This document shows, piece after piece, positions 24,250 to 35,568 of a stretch of DNA of 64,000 nucleotides (position 1 is the stretch's first letter; every line of letters starts with the position of its first letter). Under the pieces are notes generated by a model. The model searched no databases. It was not told the DNA's origin and saw only the letters and a list, made by a program, of their open reading frames with translations. The position numbers and the translations under genes are program-made. Where the stretch lies: positions 32,578-96,577 of the forward strand of contig JADGJC010000148.1 of NCBI GenBank assembly GCA_027596075.1, read 5' to 3'. Source of the stretch: Rhizophlyctis rosea. Taxonomy: Eukaryota > Chytridiomycota > Chytridiomycetes > Rhizophlyctidales > Rhizophlyctidaceae.

Positions 24250-26191
24250 ATGGAGGGAAGGAGGAGAGACGAGGGTGGTAACAGTGGGAGAGTGGGTGTG
24301 TGGGGACCACCACTGCCCCCGATGACCAGGAGATCAAGCATGGATTCCCTGTCTTCTTCGAATAATGGCACTGGGTTGAGGACTTGGGTTATGAATGGTG
24401 CTGGTAACGGTGCTGTTTATGGTGAGTTTTTATTGCACTTGGGTGGGTGGAAGTGGGTTTGAGTGGATGGAGTTGGGCGTGCGCAGCACTATGTGAGCGA
24501 TAGCGAACGGATTGGTTGGGTGGGTGGGCTTTGGGAGGCCATCCACAGGATGGCCATGCCGAAGGCATGAAATGGGGGGTCGTCAGCATGGTTGGTGTGG
24601 TAGAGAGCAGGAGCGAACGGATCGCGAGCTTCGCGAGCTTCAAGTGCGCGCAGCGCACATTCTCTATTGAGTAAACGCACCACAGTGGGTGAGCTTTAGC
24701 GAACAGTGTGCGCGTAGCGCTCAGTATAGTGGCAGCACCACAATAGTAAATAGGAAAAGAGATGCATAGAGGCGTGCGAGTCGACATGGAAGTCAAACAT
24801 ACAATCAAACTAACTCAACCAACTGCGAATTACAACAGACACAGACCCATATTTAACCCTCCCCCGCCCCTCCCGCCGCCCGCCAACAGCAACCTCAACC
24901 CTCCCCCGCACAACCCACAACCCAACCACAACAACATCATCAACAACCTCCATCCTCCCCCCACCCCTCCCGCACGCCCCCCTCTTCGGCCCCGCAAACT
25001 CCTCCCTCTCCTCAACCTCCTCCGGCGGCTCCGGCATCCGCGCCCTAGCTCCCAAACCCCTCACATCCACCTCAAAACACACAAAACAGAAAAAGTCCAC
25101 CGACTCGTTACGGAGTCTCGTCACGCTTCATGGCGGAGAGAGGGATAGGGAATTGGTTGTGGAGACGGATCCGATGTTAGGTCCTAATGCGCCGAATCAT
25201 GCCCGTGGCACTGGTCTGTTCCGTCCACCTTCTTCCACCCACCTGCCCCAACCTACACCCACCACCCTCCCATCAACCAACACACCGGAAATCGCACGTA
25301 AAGAAGAAGACGAACAGTTCGTGTATAGCGGATCACCCTTCGACATCCACACACACCGTCCTCAACGATTATTCTCGAACCATTTAGCACCGGCGCCCTT
25401 ACCCCCACCACCGCAGTACACGAAGACCGATCCTGCTTCGGAGAGTGGCGGGGGCGCGAAAGTGCCGGGCGCGGTAGATTTGTATGCGGCGGAGAAGAGG
25501 AGTCGGATGAAGCCTCCTGGACCGCGGCTGAAGAAGAGTGGGGAGTTTAGGGCGTTGGGGGGACGGAGGGGGAGTGATGCTTCTGCTGGTGCTTCTTCGG
25601 TTGGGTATAGTGGGTATTCGAGTTTACGGGGATATGGGACTATGAGGGAGGGTGGGTATGGGAGTGCGAGGGGTGGTGTTGGGGGAAGTGTTAGGGGTGT
25701 TCCAGGGGAGAGGGATGTGGTGTTGGGGATGTATGGGCCGACGACTTTTGTGCATGGACGGGGGAGGAGTGGGAGTGTTGCTAGTAATACGGCCGACGAC
25801 GGCGAGGAGGGGTATCTTCTATCTTCTGGCCGTCGGCATAGACAAGGTCGACCAACACCTTACTTAGTCCTAATGGTCCTCCTCTCCCTAACGGTTATCA
25901 TCCTCCTGGCACCGCTGTTTGTGTCTCAGCCTGTTACGGAGTGGAAGGTGAAGGTGCGGGATGTGGAGGGGACGGTGGGGGGGTATGGGTTTGAGGTTTT
26001 GTTTGGGGGGTGGAATGGGAATTTTGTCGGGGTGGAAGTGGAGGGTGTTGGTGGGAGTGTGTGGGTTAGGCCGGATTTGGGGGAGGAGGGAGAGAGCAAG
26101 GGGGAGGGGACGAGGGATGATTTTGGTGTGGTAGGGAGGGGTGGTGGTGGGGAGGGGAAGGAAGTATTGCCGCTCCCCGTTTCGACGTCTA

Positions 26192-26228
<37 letters not shown>

Positions 26229-26943
26229 CACGTCATCTACCTCCTCCCCATCATCCCCATCCACTCCCGTATCCAACCAACCACCAAAAAACAAAACCGA
26301 AACCATCACACCAAAACCAAAACCAAAACACCCGCAACAAAAAGACGCCGTCCTCCTCTCACACTTCTCATCCTTCACACCCTCCCACACTTACGTCTTC
26401 CCACCCCTCACCACAACCTCCTCTCAATCCGCGCACGTGTACCTGCCCGACGTCGGGAACATAGGTAGAGTCATATACCTCCTTCCACCGTACTTCCTGA
26501 CCGTAGAATTGGATTTCGACGTCAGGCCGCAGCCGGGGTGGTTGAGGTATTTTCTTGGAGGGAATAGGCGTAGAGTGTGCAGACGGTATTGGGTTGGTGA
26601 GGTGGGGGAGGTGGAGAAGGTTGGTGGGGGGTGTGCGGGTGGGGAGGGTGTTGCGGAGGAGGAGGAGGGGGAGGACGGAGGAGGTGAGGTAGAGGGAGGG
26701 GGGAAGGGGTTATGGGGGTGGGTTGGGGAGTGGTTGGGGTGGTTATGGTGTGGGGTGGGTGGGGGGGTTGGTTATTTAAATATTCGGAGTTGGGGTAAAC
26801 CGATTTTTTTGTGTGGGGATTTGAATGGGGTTGGGGTGTTGGGGGGGTGTTGGGGAGGGTGTTTATATGAGTGGAAAGGTATTATATATATCTTGTATAT
26901 TCAAAGTAGGGGTTTTTATCTCCGTTTCTTTTTTTGTTCGTAG
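24250..26943 (+). CDS. Vac7-like / LEA2-type single-pass membrane protein
   Basis: Two exons, join(24250..24421,24839..26943), 758 aa. The donor G|GTGAG and acceptor CAACAG|AC, with ACTAACTC as a branch motif, restore phase as NGAVYDTDPYLTL. The long N-terminus is low-complexity and basic (Ser/Pro/Gly-rich, KKSTDSLRSLVTLHGGERD). A hydrophobic span PYLVLMVLLSLTVIILLAPL lies at about residues 398-417. After it comes a beta-rich stretch (EWKVKVRDVEG, YGFEVLFGGWNGNFVGVEVEG) with the spacing of the LEA2-like lumenal domain of Vac7/Tag1-type vacuolar proteins, which in yeast regulate PI(3,5)P2 synthesis. That assignment is by pattern only. A poly-Ser run encoded by (TCG)n follows. The last ~150 codons are G-rich with runs of Gly, Glu and Trp, so the true 3' end or a further intron is uncertain. 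Intron 1 is unusually long (417 nt) and full of hairpin repeats. Confidence 0.6.
24476..24720 (+). repeat. cluster of GNA-loop hairpins in intron 1
   Basis: Inside the 417-nt intron are several small perfect hairpins: GTGC-GCA-GCAC at 24479-24489; GGCCATCC-ACA-GGATGGCC at 24537-24555, abutting CATGCC-GAA-GGCATG at 24555-24569 (a double hairpin); TCGCGA-GCT-TCGCGA at 24622-24636; GTGCGC-GCA-GCGCAC at 24644-24658; GCGC-GTA-GCGC at 24710-24720. The 11-mer AGCGAACGGAT occurs at 24502 and 24612 and again in the HSF intron at 51878. Confidence 0.75.
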
Positions 26944-28355
26944 TTCCTTTATTTTTTACTTTTTTTTTGTTTTATCTTTATGTTTTGATATTCAGTGTGC
27001 GTTATCGTGATGAGGTGTTGTGTGGTGTGATGTTGGTGGGTGTTTGAAAATTGGGATGTGGGGACATTGTGAGAGAGGAGGAGGAGTCCGTGCCCATCAT
27101 CCTTAGTTTCCGACGTCCTTGATCTTCCCAATCTGAGCCCTGTTCACTTTTTTCTTTATGTTGCGTACCCCCACAATGCGCAAAGGGATAATTCCAGGCG
27201 TGACGAGAGAGGGAGTGGCGATAATGGCGGTGTCATAACGGAGCGGAAAACATTAGAAGAAAAGGGAGGAAGTGAGAGGCAGGACCCGCTTTGAGGAAGT
27301 GGTTCGTGTACGCTTTCTCCTGTCATTAGAGTTCTCAACTTGTATGGTCCGAAATTTGATTCATAGCATTTGGGGGGCCAAATGACGGAGCGCGTTTCGG
27401 CATCAGGGATACATGCTCTCCCCCACGGGTCGATTGGTACCCAGTCGTTGCATCATCACACTATTCTATACTCATGTGGAAGAACGGGCAGGTTTTCCTC
27501 GTAGAGGATATATTCGATCCAGTGATCCTACTTTTTCTGCTTCTGAACATTTTTTTTTTCTGGTATTTGTTGATTATTTCACGGTCTTTGGTTTTTCTTC
27601 ACGGAAATGAACATTTGGTCTTTGGAGCGAAAGGTACGATGGAGGCATTTGGGTTTGAGGGCGGAGTTAGGGCATCTTCCTTGTCATTTGTACGTAATCA
27701 AGATGAGGTGAAATAGGACAATAGATTCTTACGATTTCCTTTTTCCTACTCTTGTTCAGTCTCGGTGCATTCGTGCGGTTTGAAAAAAGAGGAATGCTTT
27801 GACAGCTTCCTCAATGCATTTGATCCTGTCAAACTCCCACTTACTCCCGTGGGGATGTACGCACGTTCCTGGGATGGCCCAGCCCCGGCTGCAGCGCCCA
27901 TACCCTGGTATCTCTTCGGTCACTTGCTTTTCCCCTTTTCCGGGTGTTTTTTGGGTTGTGCATTTGGGGATCTCGGGGATTGGGTGTTGGACTGGACTAA
28001 GTGGGCGGAAGAGTGGGGGGAATCATCATGTTGGGGTCAGGCATGTTGGAAGGCTGCGGATGATGATCACGTAGGGTAAACCTACTCGCCCCAACGCCCT
28101 ACTTAATACGAACACCCCAAGTACCAGGAGCAACGGTAGGGACGGAGTCGCCATACCACGTCCCTGCTTCCAGTGTCTTCGACATCGCAGTCTGAGCCTT
28201 CACACTTTGTTTTTTTGAGTCCGCTTCATCCTTGCAAGGAGTGATTGGCATACCAGCAGGATGAGGTTATGAAACCCCCCTGAATCAAGATACAATGTGA
28301 CTTTTGGGAAGGCACCATACGCGTTTGTGTCGCCCACTCATAACGTGCTACCCAC

Positions 28356-28879
28356 TGGAAGCCTTCCAAAACCCTATTTTCCCGTTTTCTAAAACCCTAC
28401 CTCAAAATTTTCCAAAAGCGCACCTGAAATTTTCCCGAAACTGCACCTCAAAAATTTCTAAATCCACACCTCAAACGAAATGTGGTCTCCCCAAATTTCG
28501 CATTTCAGGAGACCCAAAAACAGTCTCCTGAAATGAAAAAGAGACTCAAATGAGACCGAAATTTCGTCTTGGACTGATTTGAGTTTGGATGACATACGTT
28601 CTCCTCTAGGTTTTGGAAGGCTCTTGCTCTCAAACCACCCCTCAAATTTTTGGTCTAGTGGGCAAGCACGACGCAAGGGGCCACTCACTAGGAAATTGAG
28701 GCTCCATTTGAGGCTCAATTTTCAATGAGACGTGCACCTTAATTTTATTAATGATTCCTATTGGGTATGAGGCCAATATTTCTAAAAGCACCCCTCAAAT
28801 ATTTCCGAAACCGCACCTCAAAATTTCCCGAAACCCTACCTCAAATTTTCGGAAAAAATAGGGTTTTGGAAGGCTTCCA
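28356..28879. mobile_element. 524-bp MITE / foldback element with perfect 25-bp inverted ends
   Basis: The left end (28356-28380) begins TGGAAGCCTTCCAAAACCCT and its exact 25-bp reverse complement ends the element at 28855-28879. The outer 13 bp, TGGAAG-C-CTTCCA, are themselves a palindrome around one base. Just inside the left end is a direct array of 23-bp units (starts 28399, 28422, 28445, 28468; consensus ACCTCAAAATTTTCC..). A second array in the same orientation lies before the right end (28791, 28815, 28838). An internal copy of the end sequence (GGTTTTGGAAGGCT) is at about 28608-28621. There is no coding capacity and no clear target-site duplication (CAC versus CTC flanks). The termini do not let me assign a superfamily. 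Confidence 0.85.
28399..28477 (+). repeat. 23-bp tandem array, left arm of the MITE
   Basis: Three full 23-bp units and one partial begin at 28399, 28422, 28445 and 28468, each opening ACCTSAAA and followed by an A/T block and a short C-rich end. Exact 23-bp periodicity is visible. Confidence 0.8.
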
Positions 28880-31800
28880 CTCAAAATGGTCTTTTTTTGT
28901 GGCGGGCCCGGGGCCGGATTTTTGACATCATTCCAATCTATCGGGGTCAGAAAAGCACAGATTCCGTGTGGAAAGCGCCCACCTCCACTAGGTATATTAG
29001 CATATTCCCCACGCTGTGTGTCAGCTGTGGAAATCAACTGCAATGGATGACTTTTGCCTTTCACTCTTAGTATTCTTAGTTTTCTCTCCACCTGACTACA
29101 ACCACCAGCGGCGTGTAGTGACCAACCTTTTGCGTAGGCGTTTCGGCGAATGAGGTTTTTTTTGTGTTGAAGCCAGCAATCAAGTCGAGAAGCAAACAAA
29201 GATTCTGCGTTGACGTGATTGATTACTTTGCTTGTTCTCCGGCGTGGCACACAGTGCCCATAATTGAGGAGGATGGAAGGGAAACAAAGCCACGACCACT
29301 TTGAGGAAAGCTCAGCCGGTCAAACTCGGGTTGATATATATCCGCCTCTCAAAGCCTGTTTTGATACAGGTGCGTTGATCACGCTCGATGTGGACGGGAT
29401 GGTGAGCAGTTGAATGAAGGAAGAGCGGGTTGGGGCATTACAGAACATGCCGTTGAAGGGTTTCAGAGGTGAATGCGTTATCACACCATTGGAATGCTCC
29501 TCACGCGGTCAAAGTCTTGTAGAGCATATTATACGCCATTGGTTTCCCTATTTTCCTCCCATTGTTTCGGAACCTTGCTTGAGAACATGGGAAACGGTGG
29601 TTGGGCATAGTCCGTTCGTTGTGACAGACTGTGTCCCGAAATTCAGCGCTGGACCGAAGTGGGAATGACATAGCATGCAAGTACCTAGCTCGGAAGGATG
29701 TCACTGATATCTCCTTTCTCCGCGTCGCGCATGTTTCTTTACGCGTTGCGATTGTGATTGGGGATGGATATGAAGAGAGATGAGATTTTCTATGGTAACG
29801 TACGTTGTGTCTCTTGCCAGCGTAGGTGACGGGACGTGCTTGAGAGAATGGGTAGAATGTGTGAGGGTGATCAGGATGTGGCAAATATGACGAGCCCCAA
29901 ACTTGAATGAAAGTTTCTCTGGCGTGCTTTCTTCACTCCATACTATCTTCAAAGATACTCTCTCGCACTGGCAGTGATTGGTTATCCTATGACACGTTTC
30001 TCGCATGAATGACCGTGAACGCTCGCCGGAAAGCGGAGGCAATCATGAAGACACTTTGATTGGAGAGATATCTTCTCTTAGCAGGCTGAACACTCCTTTC
30101 AATGCGTTGACAAAGGAAGAAGAAAGAAAAGATGCGGTGTGAGTCCCGAAATGCCTCGACACTGCCTGATATCCGTGGCAAGGGCTCAGCACTGGTGGCC
30201 ATTGGGTCGTATCGGACTTATCGGCCCCCAAAGTCGGTCCATATTCACTTGTCTGGTGCCCAGCTCAAATGACATCGACATCCCCCTCGAGTCAAATCAC
30301 ACACAGATTGCTTTGCAAAGATTGATTCCGATACAACCACATAGCATGAATGAAGCAAAACACCTCGCCACCCGCATTTTGCTTGGCATAGAAGGAACTT
30401 AAGTTGCATTTTTTGTCCCCACTTCAGGCCGGGCCACTTTGCAGAAAAGAAAAGGTTTCAATGCACGACGACAGCATATGTGACGATATCAACCGGCTGC
30501 TGATATGTGTCATGGCTGGCGGCGACTATTCCGGTGTCCATGGGGATTTTGAAATGAGAAGGTGGGTGGGTAGTACGTATGGAGCTGAACGAAACTCAAC
30601 GATGAGGATTGTCATTTGCATGCAGTGTTCATGCCCATCGGTCAATGGGGCAGGAGGGCGTTGTGGCGCGGAAAGTGAGAAAAAGGGGGGCCTGGAATGT
30701 CGAGGTTGAAAGCCCAACATTTGTCGTCCCATCTTATATCATCTCCATGGCGGATATCGAATAGACACTTTTGGCGCCCGTGAAATCAAGCACTAAGCCA
30801 TTTGAGTTCAGCATGATGCATCTATTGATCGATGACTTTGGAAGTAGACCAAGTACGGCTCTGATGATGTTGCCCAGCTATAGCCCTCTTTTGAGTGAGA
30901 GCATGACAACGGAGAACGTTGTGGCCAACATTCTTTCCCTGTCGTGAATGGACGTGTTGGGTAGATCATCTTTCGCACTGATCCGACTGTTGAGGCCAAT
31001 GCTCCACGACGAAAAAGAAACGGCGATCTTGAACACACATATTGAATTAGACATCGGTTGGTTTGACCCGGCGAGTTCGATTGACTTTTGGCGGAGAGTA
31101 TGAATCCCGATAAACAAAGTCGACAATATGAAGCCAACTTTTCGATGGGGCAGTGAGCAAGCCGCGCACACCCGCCAGGAACAGGTTGAAAACGTTTTAG
31201 AACTTTTGACTTGGGCAGCAAACACCTGACAGTTGACGATGCTGTTTGGGAATGGTCTGATACCACGCGCTGCTTTGTTTTTGTCTCTCTTCACGTCAGC
31301 GACGGCATTTCTTGGGGGCGTCGCATACTGATGGACAACTCTACCTATTCTGGGCGATTGATTGGCAGTGTTCAGCCTAAGCTAAGAGATAGTGCAAATA
31401 GTGCAGTAGTTGCAGTCCCGGGTGTGTAGTAAACTGTATTGATGTGTTGGCAGTAGCCATAGCCATATCTCCTTTTATACCAGATGAGAATTGCGAGAGT
31501 GATGTACCAACCAGATGTGCGACTGTGCCGATGATGACACCGTCGGATTACAATGAGCCAACAACGAAATGAGCGGAGTTACCTCTGGGTGTCGTCATCT
31601 ACATTTTTGTCGGCATGTTCACCGCTATCATTTTTTGACCCGTCGCGACTTCCTTCCTGATAGTGACGTCTTTGCTTCCTATCATCCACACCGGCATTTA
31701 CATACAATGCGTCACCTGCATCGGCAAAAGATAAAGACGAAGCGAGCACATCCAACTGAATCCCATCACTGATGACCATGTACGCGTTCAAAGCTTTTGA

Positions 31801-33057
31801 GAGAGTTCGCCCTGCTGACAGCATGGTCGCTTCGCCGCCGAACCGACCGAGTCAATCCTCATTGTGTTTAGTAACGCCTGCCACCTTTCTTTTGTGAGAG
31901 AATGATGTCTCGTCTACCATATCGAATTGGCTCATGCCTTAGTCCCTTGCACATTGTGGGACGCTCCATCATGAAGTGCACGTGGCATAGGTGTTTTCGA
32001 CTCCTAGACGGAGTAGGCCACTTCTTCCATCACGACCATCATAGCTCTTTTTGCGTGGTTCCTGGAGCATTAACCATATACCCTCTCAAGGAGAACGGAT
32101 TACGCGGCAGCTTTCAGGTGGAATGTGCTTACTTTATCATGCGCTAGTATGTCGTTGATCGTTCGTAATCTTGAGTTTGATCATAACTAGCTGAGTGAAG
32201 GTGATGAAATCAACCATCAGCGAGTACTGCCACTCTTTACCTTCTTTTCCAACTTCTACCTGAATAAAATAATGTTCGTGGCTGCCACAACAGCATCAGA
32301 AGCACTCCCAGTCGATGGAGAACACCAAAATTAACGATGCCTTGAGCCATCGGCCGATTTTCTCTCATGCAAAGGTTTCTGCAGGGGGTTCCAGACCCAG
32401 TATAAGCTCCTGTCGACCGGGGGTCGGCGGGCTGAGACAACAAAACAAGCCAACAAGGTGGTCGTTACAGCCTAATGTGCTCACATCCGACCTTCAGGTA
32501 CCCTTGGATGGGTCCTTCATTCTTGTTCGCTGTGACATCGGTTAATTGGTAAAGACTAGGTGGGAAAGGTCGGATCTGGAGAAAATGACTCGAGAAGCTT
32601 GAGCGTGAGGAGGTCTCATTATGGTGGGAAGGAGGGTTTGATAGTTTTGCATACCTACGTGTAAGGTTTGTGCTGTTGGTGATGCATTCGAAATACAGGT
32701 GATATTTAGCGTACGGACCAGGTGAAATGCAAAAACACATCATGAGGTGTGAGCTTGAATCTGTCTCAGGGGATGTATTATGTTCTGCGACACTCGATGG
32801 TTTGTGTTGGCCTCCAACGGCATTCAGGGGTTGGTGCCAGACCGATCAGACCGATCGTTCAACTTCGAAATTTCAAGATAAACGCCTCAAAGATTACATA
32901 GACTTAACAAGCACTTCAGGAACAAAGAAACCGGCTTTATTCATGAAATGTTTCGGTTCAACTAGTACACATGTAACTACACGCATATGCTAAGAATCAG
33001 ATATCATTGACACTCTTTACCGATGCTCTGCATCATAGATTGGGAAGTTATGGCGAT

Positions 33058-33974
33058 CTAGTAAGCGTGGCACTTTCCAGGTTTGGCGACAACGGGAACG
33101 GTGGTGTCAACGGGCGCCGCGGTGGTCTGGGCCGGCATGGTGGGGAGGGTGGTCTGCACGGGGACGGTTGTGGTCTGTACAGGGAGGGTGGTTTGCACAG
33201 GGACGGTGGTGGTCCGCACGGGCAGGGTGGTCTGCACAGGGACGGTGGTCTTCTTGGTCGTAGTGGTCTTCTTAGGGGTGGTCGTCTTCTTGGTAGAAAT
33301 GGTTGTGGGACCTTGAGAGGTGCCCTCGCCTTGTGCATCCTATAGGGAAGTTGGGTTTCTCGTTTTGAGTACTTTGGGTCATAATGCAAGATAGGAAATG
33401 ATAGGCGACTGACCCTGCAAGCAGCGCCAGCGGCACCGGAAAGGCAAATGCATCTCCTCCTGCCCAATGAAGCTGGACCGCAGTAACTGCCCGATTCGCA
33501 CCAGTCTCCAGTACCGTCATCGCAGCAGACGGCCTGTATCAACAGATGGGGGGAAATTGTCAATATAACCGAGAAAGCATGAAGCACCGACAGAGAGAGA
33601 AACGACAGTACAGAAAGTGTCCTTTACACAAAATTGAACCAACCGAAACCGACACCTACCCCGATGGGAGCACAGTTGCCGTCACGGCAACCCCCGCCAG
33701 TCCTTCCGTCAGTATACTTTGCTGGGCAGCAGGTCGCAGCGTACGGGTTGCAAAGATAGCCAGCACGACAAGCATTGCCGGCGCTACAGCATGCACCGCC
33801 GATGGGTCCGCATTTACGAGGATCGTTGGAGCATGGGCCCCATCCAGGGTCGCAGCCGTTCCCTTGGCGGCGCCAAAGGGCGTTAGGCTGTTTGGGGGAG
33901 GAAGAGGCAGCGAAGGGCTCCGCAACGACGGCCTGAGCCAAAGCGAACGCGGCGATTGCGACAAGGAAACGCAT
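33058..33974 (-). CDS. secreted Cys-rich protein with Thr/Pro/Val repeat tail
   Basis: Three exons on the complement, join(33058..33339,33414..33533,33660..33974), all phase 0, 238 aa. The signal peptide MRFLVAIAAFALAQAVVA sets the start; the open frame extends upstream but the signal peptide and a TATA box 98 nt before it argue for this ATG. About residues 38-145 hold many Cys in knottin-like spacing (GPIGGACCSAGNACRAGYLC, ATCCP, AVCCDDGTGDWC, RRRCICLS), perhaps two related disulfide modules. The tail is built from repeats of TTVPVQTTLPV and KKTTT, a typical O-mannosylated wall or mucin-like stalk, ending GKCHAY. No catalytic signature is seen. It may be a wall-associated or chitin-binding-like protein, but the Cys spacing does not let me name a family. 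The donor of intron 2 (GTCAGT) is weaker than that of intron 1 (GTAGGT). Confidence 0.85.
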
Positions 33975-35568
33975 TTTATAGAGCTTCAGTAGTGAGTCTA
34001 TGAGGTGGAGAGTCAATAGTCTATAGTCTATGTCTGGCACGCGATGCAGGCTGGGCAGCCAAGTTGAGCGTCTTTTATATGGTGTTATTTTGGTGGAAGG
34101 GGAGACTGCGGCATTGGGGGCAGCACCTTCGACTGGGTGGGGACTTGGCTTTGGCCACAGGGAGGGTTTGTGCAAACTCTCCTTCGAGGGTGACTTGTCC
34201 ACCCCTTGCGCGTCAATCCAACGGCGCGAAAGGGTTGTGATCGGGTCGAGAACCGCTGTGACTGAATGCTCACGGAAAGGCGAAACGTGTTGAAGTGCAA
34301 TAGTCGGAGGTTTCCAAAGTTCTGAGGGAGCGGAGTTTTCGGAGAATGGGGGACACAGAATTTGAGCACGACGCGCCACTTTGATACCGACGGATTCCAT
34401 TTACCCTGAACACAGCGAGAGAGCGAGGAGGTGAGGAGGTCTGTTCGTGCCTGTGGAGGATTTTGTAATCACAAACTGCTGCCTTCCAGAGAAAAATTGT
34501 CAAAAACACTATGAAGACATCCGATCACAACTGATCACAGTGAACCAGGAGGAATATATAATGGACGGCGCGCCAAAAGGCAAGAAATACAAGGCGCAGA
34601 CATTGCACCTCTGACATCGGATGCGGAAATTGGACCGGCCAAGCGGGATGTGTGGCCACCTAGGTTGCTTGTGACTTTGGTGGGTGCGTACTGCATAGGA
34701 AAGTCAATCTTGGTAGCATCAACCGGCAAGGGGTGTTAGCGCATTTACGCTGACTGGTCGAAGTGGTAAGCGCAGGTCCTTACCTATGTTGTTGTTGGTC
34801 CTGGCCGTGGGAAACTGCCTTTCAACGAATGATTCTAATTGCAATGCACCGCCATAGACACCGTTTGAGAAGAACGTGTTGGTGGGCATTGGATGACCGA
34901 CTTCGCTATGAAGTGGCACGTTGGAATATATCACCACCGAATGTTTGTTTACATCACTTTGTTTACATCACTTTTATGGTGAACAATGTGTCCTTTCACG
35001 CCAAAGATGGCCTCTGGCTCCAACCCTTCGAAACCGCTGTGATTGCAGAGTGCAGTACCTACTCTTCACAACCGGCAGTAAGATGGCACTGAAAGAGCCA
35101 GGGGGCGAAAGCATCCGCCAATGCCATGGCGAAATGGGTGTTGCACCCTGTCCCAAAAGGGCATGTGGTTATACCGCAATCTTCTTGAAAGAATGAAAAT
35201 GGCAGCTGCGGGCTTTGCCACTGTTACCATGGCACTGACAATATTATGACCACGTATGGTAGTATTACCATCATCACTAAATTTGGGAGTGGCTCGGCTG
35301 TTTTTGATTACTGATTGCTCCGAGTGCTCCACCCGGCTACAAATTCGCCTGCGGAACTGCAGGCCAAAAATATCGCCAAAAGGCTGTGTAACGTTGACGC
35401 TGAAGGTGACTCGTTCGTGACGCGTCAAAGGGTCCCACTCAACAGATGGGACATTTGGCGGTGTTGCTGATGTATGGAACGAAAAATATAAGGATTCAAC
35501 CTTTCACGCGCCGGAAACTGCGAACCTCGTTTTGCTTTGCAACTATCTCATACTGCATACAATTATAT
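33975..35568. other. intergenic between divergent genes
   Basis: Holds the TATA-bearing promoter of the Cys-rich gene at its left. The remaining 1.5 kb has only short frames without recognisable content. Confidence 0.45.
34072..34079 (-). promoter_or_regulatory. TATA box of the Cys-rich secreted gene
   Basis: TATAAAAG on the minus strand, 98 nt upstream of the ATG at 33974. Confidence 0.55.

Larger units (their letters stand above)
26944..33057. other. gene desert, about 6 kb, with one MITE-like element
   Basis: No splice-consistent coding model found. The longest frames (about 150 codons, minus strand, near 28800-29250 and 30800-31290) have no recognisable motif. The only clear structure is the terminal-inverted-repeat element at 28356-28879. 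Confidence 0.5.

Noticed and set aside
26185..26235. antisense poly-Asp run
   Set aside because: It is the complement of the (TCG)n poly-Ser tract in the plus-strand gene.
29300..29345. tRNA-like AGCTCAGCCGGT string
   Set aside because: No matching B box, anticodon arm or acceptor stem around it.
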